A stretch of 5,350 nt of DNA, from NCBI GenBank assembly GCA_014376325.1, contig JACMRP010000052.1, positions 1-5,350 of the forward strand. The letters are read 5' to 3'. Made by a program: the position numbers and the translations under genes. A model generated the notes under the pieces. It saw only the letters and a program-made list of their open reading frames with translations, was not told the DNA's origin and made no database searches. Below are positions 1 to 5,350 of this stretch, in pieces; positions within the stretch are counted from its first letter, which is position 1, and every line of letters begins with the position of its first letter. Source of the stretch: Pseudobdellovibrionaceae bacterium (GTDB lineage: Bacteria; Bdellovibrionota; Bdellovibrionia; Bdellovibrionales; Bdellovibrionaceae).

Positions 1-2
1 AC

Positions 3-2351
3 AGCTGGATTTCCGCCGTAAAACAAAAGCTGACCCGTTGGAAAGAAGACGGGTATAAAGTCTTCGTAGGCATTAAAAATCAGACGCAGATGGATCGGCT
101 CGCGCATTTTATTGATCGTTTAGATTTCAAACCGCTCAAAGTCGACGCGCAAGAGTATTTGTGGGATACGTGGACACAAGATCAAACTTCTTCGCAAAAT
201 ATTATTCACATTATCCCCCGATATTTACCCGAAAGCTTGCGACTCGAAGAAGAGCATATCATCTTTCTACGCGAAGTTGATTTTTTCGGCAAAAAACAGC
301 GGGCAGCAGAAACCTCTGGCGCCGAAGACTTTCAAAAGAAAGCTAAGCGTTTAAGCTTCGGGGATTTAAAGCCTGGCGACTTAGTTGTACACGTAAAACA
401 CGGTGTGGGTCAGTACGAGGGTTTAAAGTTGATGCCCATCGGCGGTATCGATTCCGAATTTATTCAAGTGGGATACAAGGATAAAGATAAGCTTTATCTG
501 CCGGTTTACCGCGTGGGGCAGTTACAAAAATATTCAGGCGCTTCGCAAACAACTGTCTTAGATAAGCTTGGCGGCGTCGGCTGGGAAAAAACAAAATCTA
601 AAGTTAAGCATCAGTTACGGGACATCGCTCATGATCTATTGGCCCTTTACGCAAAACGCTTAGAACTTTATAGGCCGCCGTTCGTGTTTAATGATGGGGA
701 ATACGCGCAGTTTGAAAGCGGCTTTCCGTACGAAGAAACCAACGATCAGCTTCGTGCAATCCGCGATATCACTAAAGACCTTACGGGTGATAAGCCTATG
801 GACCGTTTGATTTGTGGCGATGTCGGCTTCGGCAAAACAGAAGTCGCTATGCGGGCAGCATTCTTCGCTATTCAAAATCAAAAACAAGTCGTCGTGCTTG
901 CGCCGACCACCGTTCTTACTTTTCAGCATTTAGAAACCTTCAAGAAACGATTCGAAGGTTGGCCAGTCACGGTGCGGGCGTTGAACCGCTTCGTTTCTGC
1001 TTCGGACGCAAAAAAAACCCTCAAAGAATGTGCCGAGGGTAAGGTCGACATTCTTATCGGGACGCACCGAGTGCTTAGTAAAGACGTCGCATTTAAAGAC
1101 TTGGGACTAATGATCATCGACGAAGAACAAAAGTTCGGCGTTACCCACAAAGAGAAAATGAAAAAGATGCGGAACAGCGTCGATAGCTTGACCTTATCCG
1201 CGACGCCAATTCCGCGAACATTGAATATGTCGTTGGTCGGCGCGCGTGATTTAAGTCTGATTAATACGGCGCCCGTTGACCGTCTACCGACTAGAACTTT
1301 CGTGACTAAGTTTGACGAAGAAACAATTCGTAAAGCCATCACCGCAGAAATCGGTCGCGGCGGCCAAGTTTATTTTATTCATAATCGCGTGCAAAGTATC
1401 TACGGCTTGGCCGATGAAATTCGCGCGATCGTGCCGGAAGCCCGCATTCGCGTCGGCCACGGACAAATGAACGAACACGACTTAGAAAAAACGATGCTCG
1501 AATTTTTTCACCACGAGGTCGACGTTCTGGTTTGCACCGCCATTGTCGAATCCGGCATGGATATTCCGCGCGCGAACACGATGTTTATCGACTCTGCACA
1601 CATGTTTGGCCTTAGCCAACTTTACCAGTTAAGAGGCCGCGTTGGCCGAAGCAAAGCCCGTGCTTATTGTTACCTGATGATGCCGCGTGGAAAGAAGCTT
1701 GAAAAAGACGCGCAAGAACGGCTCAAAATTATCCAGGAAAATTCCGCACTCGGTAGCGGGATTAAAATCGCGCAATACGATCTAGAGCTCCGGGGATCCG
1801 GAAACATTCTTGGCGACGATCAATCCGGCCACGTGAATGCCGTGGGGTACGAGCTTTACATGGATCTTCTGCAAGAAGCGCTTGCGGAAGCAAAGGGCGA
1901 AGACATGACCGACATCGAACTTGACCCAGAAATTAATTTGAGAATCGCAGCGATGATTCCTGAAAGTTATATCGCAGATATCCGCATTCGTTTAAGTTAC
2001 TACAAAGCACTGGCTGACATAAGTTCGAACGAAGAATTGGATCGAATCGAAGAAGAGCTTAAGGATCAGTTCGGCGATATTCCTGAGGCGACACTAAATT
2101 TAATGGGCGTCATGCTTATCCGAAAGCTCTGTAAAGAGCTCGGCGTTCGCGATCTGAGTGCCGGCATTAAATCAATTTCACTGATCTTCACAGAGAAAAC
2201 TCTGTTAAAGCCAGAAACCGCCATTCAGATGGCGATGCGGGAAAACAAAAAGTATTCGCTGACTCCTGATAATCGTTTGAACATTCGAATGAACAACATC
2301 AGCTGGGGAAGCGTTTACGAAGAGCTAGAATATCTGCTGAAACAGATTTAA
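3..2351 (+). CDS. mfd: Transcription-repair coupling factor Mfd, 5'-partial (C-terminal 782 residues)
   Basis: Mfd is a cytoplasmic ATP-driven dsDNA translocase. It displaces RNA polymerase stalled at lesions and recruits UvrA for nucleotide-excision repair. The frame is open from the left edge, so the ATG at position 90 is internal; about 370 N-terminal residues (the UvrB-like part) should lie outside the window, given the usual ~1150. In the visible fragment, the CarD-like RNA polymerase-interaction domain covers about residues 116-180 (GDLVVHVKHGVGQYEGL, then KLYLPV). Helicase motifs follow: Walker A GDVGFGKT at 272-279, DEEQ box at 373-376, SATPIPRTL at 399-407, CTAIVESGMDIPRAN at about 511-525 and QLRGRVGR at 542-549. 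The TRG-type translocation motif (DLELRGSGNILGDDQSG) lies near 593-609 and the C-terminal Mfd domain from about 640. No disruption is visible; the gene stops in TAA. Family identity is certain. Full length and start cannot be judged here. Confidence 0.97.
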   Translation, partial: SWISAVKQKLTRWKEDGYKVFVGIKNQTQMDRLAHFIDRLDFKPLKVDAQEYLWDTWTQDQTSSQNIIHIIPRYLPESLRLEEEHIIFLREVDFFGKKQRAAETSGAEDFQKKAKRLSFGDLKPGDLVVHVKHGVGQYEGLKLMPIGGIDSEFIQVGYKDKDKLYLPVYRVGQLQKYSGASQTTVLDKLGGVGWEKTKSKVKHQLRDIAHDLLALYAKRLELYRPPFVFNDGEYAQFESGFPYEETNDQLRAIRDITKDLTGDKPMDRLICGDVGFGKTEVAMRAAFFAIQNQKQVVVLAPTTVLTFQHLETFKKRFEGWPVTVRALNRFVSASDAKKTLKECAEGKVDILIGTHRVLSKDVAFKDLGLMIIDEEQKFGVTHKEKMKKMRNSVDSLTLSATPIPRTLNMSLVGARDLSLINTAPVDRLPTRTFVTKFDEETIRKAITAEIGRGGQVYFIHNRVQSIYGLADEIRAIVPEARIRVGHGQMNEHDLEKTMLEFFHHEVDVLVCTAIVESGMDIPRANTMFIDSAHMFGLSQLYQLRGRVGRSKARAYCYLMMPRGKKLEKDAQERLKIIQENSALGSGIKIAQYDLELRGSGNILGDDQSGHVNAVGYELYMDLLQEALAEAKGEDMTDIELDPEINLRIAAMIPESYIADIRIRLSYYKALADISSNEELDRIEEELKDQFGDIPEATLNLMGVMLIRKLCKELGVRDLSAGIKSISLIFTEKTLLKPETAIQMAMRENKKYSLTPDNRLNIRMNNISWGSVYEELEYLLKQI

Positions 2352-3121
2352 AATTCCATTCTCAGTCCGGCGCCAATTGAATATTCCGTTTCGGTATTTG
2401 GCTCGCCTGACGTAAGACTCGGCTCCAGCACGCTGACGTGAATATCAAGATAGGTGTTTTGCAGTCCATTGTCCTTTAAAGCCTGTCGTGAGACTCCGGG
2501 GTCCAGCCAATTCAACTGGATCAAAGCTCCGAATGAATAGAAATAGGCGGCTTCAATTCCGGTGGATTCTTTTTTTGCACCGGCCTCTTCCTCAATAGTA
2601 AACTGATTGATCCCGAAGGTTGCATAAGGCGCAACGTAAGGTTCATCAAACAACATATCCATGATGTAACTGACGGATAAAGAATATTTAGTTAACGACA
2701 GCGTGCGCGCAACGCCGGAATCATTCGATGAGTATGTCGCGTATCCCAAACCTAGATTTGCGGCGAGTGATCCGATTCCAAAATTATATTTGTAGCTCGC
2801 TTGTACGTTATACATAGGAATTTCAATATCGCCGAACATATCGTAAAATTGCGTGTTCCCGTCGATAATAGAATAATAGTTAATAAACTGAAGATTTTCA
2901 TATCCGAGGTCGACCATAAATCCGTGGCGGTTGCGGCGGTATTTATAAGGAGCATCGAGTTCGATGGGAACTAGCTTTTCTACAATGTCGTTAGCAACTC
3001 CTCGATAGTCTTCGACAACATCTCCGCTATTTAAAGCGGCAAGCGTTTCACCTTCGGCATGTGCAGAAGCAGTTCCCAAGATGAAAGTCGTAAAGAGTGC
3101 GACCAAGGTCGTTGTTTTCAA
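2348..3121 (-). CDS. Outer-membrane beta-barrel protein of unknown function, TTG start
   Basis: This is a 257-residue protein with a Sec signal peptide: Lys at position 2, a hydrophobic core, then a probable cleavage after ASAHA at residue 22. The mature part is rich in alternating aromatic/polar stretches typical of membrane beta-strands, for example HGFMVDLGYENLQF, YNVQASYKYNF, SLAANLGLGYATY, YSLSVSYI, YVAPYATFGI and AAYFYSFGALIQLNW. It ends in SIGAGLRMEF, a C-terminal strand closing with Phe, as expected for BAM-inserted proteins. I estimate eight or so strands, which would make a small barrel. Residues 23-60 look like a periplasmic N-terminal segment. The start codon is TTG, supported by an AAAGG Shine-Dalgarno six bases upstream; an in-frame TAA two codons upstream rules out an earlier start. 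The gene is convergent with mfd (4-nt overlap of stops) and divergent from the GH3 gene. No specific family or substrate is recognised; an adhesion, channel or structural role is equally possible. Confidence 0.85.
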   Translation of the reverse strand: MKTTTLVALFTTFILGTASAHAEGETLAALNSGDVVEDYRGVANDIVEKLVPIELDAPYKYRRNRHGFMVDLGYENLQFINYYSIIDGNTQFYDMFGDIEIPMYNVQASYKYNFGIGSLAANLGLGYATYSSNDSGVARTLSLTKYSLSVSYIMDMLFDEPYVAPYATFGINQFTIEEEAGAKKESTGIEAAYFYSFGALIQLNWLDPGVSRQALKDNGLQNTYLDIHVSVLEPSLTSGEPNTETEYSIGAGLRMEF

Positions 3122-3127
3122 TGTTTA

Positions 3128-3132
3128 CCTTT
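3128..3132 (-). promoter_or_regulatory. Shine-Dalgarno site fixing the TTG start of the barrel protein
   Basis: On the minus strand the sequence reads AAAGG, then TAAACA, then TTG. The six-base spacing is near optimal. Because the only in-frame codons upstream are ACA and a TAA stop, and no ATG precedes the signal peptide, this site selects TTG as the initiation codon. Confidence 0.65.
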
Positions 3133-3144
3133 AGACGTAAGTTC

Positions 3145-3150
3145 ATTTTA
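3145..3150 (-). promoter_or_regulatory. Possible -10 element for the barrel protein gene
   Basis: The minus strand carries TAAAAT, one mismatch from the sigma-70 consensus TATAAT, about 24 bases before the TTG start. It would give a leader of roughly 17 bases containing the AAAGG site. No convincing -35 hexamer lies 16-18 bases further upstream, so this is only a candidate and may reflect local AT richness. Confidence 0.25.
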
Positions 3151-3173
3151 TTTCAAACAACACGAACTCGCCT

Positions 3174-3200
3174 TTAACACGTGTACGAAGCTGTTATCCT
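3174..3200 (+). promoter_or_regulatory. Possible promoter for the GH3 gene, implying a leaderless or near-leaderless mRNA
   Basis: TTAACA at 3174-3179 (five of six to TTGACA) and TATCCT at 3195-3200 (four of six to TATAAT) are separated by 15 bases, shorter than the preferred 17. A start of transcription about seven bases after the -10 would fall at or next to the ATG at 3207. No Shine-Dalgarno sequence is visible before that ATG, which agrees with a leaderless message but does not prove it. An 8-bp palindrome, ACACGTGT at 3177-3184, overlaps the spacer and could be an operator or chance. Confidence 0.25.
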
Positions 3201-3206
3201 TAGTCT

Positions 3207-4847
3207 ATGAAACTTTGTTTCCGTAGTGTTATCGGTTTTTTCATAATGACCGCAATCCCCAACTTTGTGTTAGCTCAAGAATCGCCAACGGTGGATAAAA
3301 TGAGCGTCGAGCAGAAGGTGGGGCAGCTATTTTTGATCGGGTTTCCACAACAACGTGTGGATTCGCAATTAGAAAACTTTATTAAAAAATATAAAATTTC
3401 GTCATTTATATTATTTAAGAGGAACATCTCGTCTCTTTCTCAAGTTGCAAAGATGAATTCTCAACTGCAAACGCTCGCGGTGAACTCGACCCAATCTATG
3501 CCGATCATCGCAGTTGACCAAGAAGGCGGACAAGTCGCACGTGTTCCGACCAAGCCACCAATACCGAACGCGATGTCTATCGGCCAGACCCAGGACAAAG
3601 AGCTCGCGCTCGGACTTGGGCAAGAAACTGCAAAGATCATCCGAACCCTCGGTTTTAATATGAACTTGGCCCCCGTCTTAGATATTAGTAGCCCAAAATC
3701 GGACAGCTTCATCGGCCAGCGATCTTTCGGATCGGATGCAGAGCAAGTAAGCTCGATCGGCTATTCGGTCTCTAAAGGTTTGTTGGAGGAAATTGTAATT
3801 CCGACCGCCAAACATTTCCCGGGCGTGGGTTCCGTGTCTGGAGATCCACACAAAAAACAAGTTGAGTCCCGAGTCAGTGAACAGACATTTTACGACCGGG
3901 ACATGAAACCTTTTATGGAGTTCGCAAAGCTTGGCAGCAATACTGCCATCATGTTGTCCCATTTAACGTATCCGTCACTGGACGAAACCAATACCCCAGC
4001 TACTTTATCGCCGCATATTATTAAGGGCATTTTAAGAGACAAAATCGGCTACACGGGACTGGTAATGACCGATGATATTCAGATGAAAGGCCTAACTAGT
4101 AGTGGAAGTCCCCATGATACTGCTTTGCTTGCATTAAAAGCCGGGGCCGACGTCATCATGATGACTTGGTCTTTTAAAGACCAGGCCAAAGCTATTGAAA
4201 GAGTTAAGAGGGCCGTTGCCAGTGGCGAACTAACCGAAGAAGAGCTTAACGAGAAGGTCACTAGGATATTAAACGTGAAGGACTTTCTTCACAAACACAC
4301 TCCTAAATTAGGCGAAATCGAAAACTCAAAAGTCGTTGCGTTGTCGACCAAAAAACTACGTGAAATCGACGCGCGCATTTTGGATTTCAACATCAAGGTT
4401 GCCCTTCGTAAAACAACGGAGACCCCGCTTGAAAGAGCCCCGGCAGCTGCCGAATCAAATGTTTGCGTGTTTTCGCCGAACAGCGGTTTTATTTCTTCGT
4501 TTAAAGATTCTGCGGTCAAATACAGCGCGGTAAAAACGACCTCGACAACTAAATCATTTATGCTGACTGACTACATGAAGAAAAAATCGTGCGGCTACGG
4601 TGTCTACGTTGTGCACGGTCCAAAAACCGCCACGCTGCTTGAAAAAATGCCCAAGGACCTCGCGCAAAGACTTTTAATCGTGAACTTAAGTTCCCCTAGC
4701 TTAATTTATAACGGTGCTAAATTTTTAAACGTCGTGAATCTTTACTTCCCGCATCCGGACGCCGGCAAAAAAATCGCCGAAAACTTACGAGCCTTAGCCA
4801 GGCCAAGCTCCTTTGGCGAAGTCGCGCATACCAGCAGCGAATTATGA
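3207..4847 (+). CDS. Exported GH3-family beta-N-acetylglucosaminidase, NagZ-type, with C-terminal domain
   Basis: A predicted glycoside hydrolase family 3 enzyme of 546 residues that removes non-reducing terminal GlcNAc, probably from peptidoglycan fragments. Residues 1-23 form a signal peptide (cleavage after VLA, before QES), with no lipobox Cys, so the enzyme should act in the periplasm or outside. The TIM barrel spans about residues 30-365. NagZ-type sugar contacts are present: D104 in VDQEGGQVAR, R112, R172 in IGQRSFGSD, and K202-H203 in KHFPG. The likely acid/base dyad D213-x-H215 has the same spacing from KH as in E. coli NagZ, and the nucleophile is D289 in VMTDDIQMKG. The loop after KHFPG is altered (GVGS rather than GHGD-like). 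A C-terminal region of about 180 residues resembles the alpha/beta domain of two-domain GH3 enzymes; E. coli NagZ (~340 residues) lacks it. The ATG at 3207 is the earliest possible, since an in-frame TAG lies at 3201. A hydrolase frame begins 21 nt after the stop. Confidence 0.9.
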   Translation: MKLCFRSVIGFFIMTAIPNFVLAQESPTVDKMSVEQKVGQLFLIGFPQQRVDSQLENFIKKYKISSFILFKRNISSLSQVAKMNSQLQTLAVNSTQSMPIIAVDQEGGQVARVPTKPPIPNAMSIGQTQDKELALGLGQETAKIIRTLGFNMNLAPVLDISSPKSDSFIGQRSFGSDAEQVSSIGYSVSKGLLEEIVIPTAKHFPGVGSVSGDPHKKQVESRVSEQTFYDRDMKPFMEFAKLGSNTAIMLSHLTYPSLDETNTPATLSPHIIKGILRDKIGYTGLVMTDDIQMKGLTSSGSPHDTALLALKAGADVIMMTWSFKDQAKAIERVKRAVASGELTEEELNEKVTRILNVKDFLHKHTPKLGEIENSKVVALSTKKLREIDARILDFNIKVALRKTTETPLERAPAAAESNVCVFSPNSGFISSFKDSAVKYSAVKTTSTTKSFMLTDYMKKKSCGYGVYVVHGPKTATLLEKMPKDLAQRLLIVNLSSPSLIYNGAKFLNVVNLYFPHPDAGKKIAENLRALARPSSFGEVAHTSSEL

Positions 4848-4868
4848 CAACTTAATTGAGAATGATAA

Positions 4869-5350
4869 ATGATTTTTATTTTCACACTTCTGATGACTTT
4901 GAATGTATACGCGGCCGATGTTGCTCCTGCGACCTGCGTGAACTGCGCTGTGATTTAAAATAAATCAAAACAAGGCAATGCACCCTAGGAACTTGGCTCG
5001 TGCAAACCAGAATTAGATCCAAAAACAAATGCCGAAGAAGCGTTCGCACGCAACGCGAGCGAAAAAGCCGAGATACTTGCACGGTTGATTTATTCAGAAT
5101 CATTTTCCACAGGGTATTGGAATGGTACGTGTAGTGCAAAATCCGATACGGATATCATGACCGGAATCGGCTGGGGTATTATGAATAGAGTGAAGGGCAA
5201 AACAGGCCCTAACCCTTACGCCGATGTCATTTTCGGCAAAAGCCAGTTCCGTACTTCTTTCTCTGGCAAAAAAGAAAATTCGTTTGCCGAAGCTTTTCTA
5301 TGTCCTAGCAAATCCCAAAAGTATCTAAGCCAAACAATTTCGAAAGTGAA
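4869..5350 (+). pseudogene. SleB-like cell-wall hydrolase, interrupted by two in-frame stops and cut by the window edge
   Basis: A TTGAG Shine-Dalgarno-like site lies eight bases before the ATG at 4869. The frame opens with a signal peptide (MIFIFTLLMTLNVYA, then ADVAPATCVNC) and meets TAA at 4956 (codon 30) and TAG at 4986 (codon 40). From 4989 to the right edge the same frame stays open for 120 codons. It encodes what looks like a SleB/CwlJ-type hydrolase domain (Hydrolase_2 family): AEILARLIYSES with the probable catalytic Glu at 5097-5099, then MNRV at 5181-5192, a Pro-rich turn, and SQF at 5241-5249 followed by a late Asn. In that family such enzymes cleave the glycan backbone of peptidoglycan. 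No usable start codon lies between the stops and the domain. The gene sits 21 nt after the GH3 stop, as in an operon. Alternatives are two compensating indels, sequencing error or stop-codon readthrough. The family assignment rests on motif recognition only. Confidence 0.65.

Noticed and set aside
90..92. ATG at 90 as the start of a short, complete Mfd.
   Set aside because: The frame is open to the left edge and the 29 codons upstream read as normal Mfd sequence. The gene is cut by the window, not naturally truncated.
1781..1799. A cluster of XbaI, SacI and BamHI sites that looks like a cloning-vector polylinker.
   Set aside because: The codons encode the conserved Mfd translocation motif (YDLELRGSGN) in frame, so the sites are a coincidence of that motif and not vector sequence.
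2300..2400. A bidirectional intrinsic terminator between mfd and the barrel gene.
   Set aside because: I found no stable GC-rich inverted repeat followed by a T-run on either strand.
4956..4988. Reassignment of TAA or TAG to a sense codon as the explanation for the interrupted hydrolase.
   Set aside because: mfd and the barrel gene both end in TAA at sensible positions and no other gene here contains internal TAA or TAG, so the standard code applies.
4978..5087. Internal start codons (ATG 4978 in another frame, TTG 5085 in frame) giving an intact leaderless hydrolase.
   Set aside because: The ATG at 4978 reads only about a dozen codons before a stop. The TTG at 5085 lies inside the catalytic domain and leaves no signal peptide.
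4882..5139. An 85-codon open frame on the minus strand.
   Set aside because: It lies opposite the SleB-like frame, has no recognisable domain and a basic, Ser/Arg/His-rich composition typical of a shadow frame.

Overview
The window reads as chromosomal DNA of a Gram-negative bacterium. It holds a housekeeping DNA-repair gene, an outer-membrane beta-barrel protein with a C-terminal Phe, and two exported or formerly exported cell-wall enzymes. The mix of a divergent Mfd, an unassigned small barrel protein and secreted peptidoglycan-active enzymes would suit a Bdellovibrionota-like (predatory deltaproteobacterial-type) genome. That placement is an impression from protein style, not a demonstrated match. 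Base composition is moderate and fairly even, and no mobile element, CRISPR array, tRNA or rRNA is visible.

Layout: (1) Positions 3-2351, plus strand: the C-terminal two thirds of mfd, the transcription-repair coupling factor, entering from beyond the left edge. (2) Positions 2348-3121, minus strand: an outer-membrane beta-barrel protein of unknown role, read from a TTG start. Its stop codon overlaps that of mfd tail to tail. (3) Positions 3122-3206: a short divergent intergenic region with weak promoter-like elements. (4) Positions 3207-4847, plus strand: an exported GH3 beta-N-acetylglucosaminidase of the NagZ type with an additional C-terminal domain. (5) Positions 4869-5350, plus strand: a SleB-like cell-wall hydrolase frame that begins 21 nt after the GH3 stop. 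It carries a signal peptide and a recognisable catalytic domain but is broken by two in-frame stop codons in the linker, and it runs off the right edge.

The last two genes look like a small operon for peptidoglycan processing outside the cytoplasm. One would trim terminal GlcNAc and the other would cleave the glycan backbone. The second member appears inactivated, or is made only by an unusual route. No clearly new multi-gene system is present. The points most worth following are the interrupted hydrolase, the periplasmic rather than cytoplasmic NagZ-type enzyme with a changed active-site loop, and the TTG and apparently leaderless starts on either side of the divergent intergenic region.
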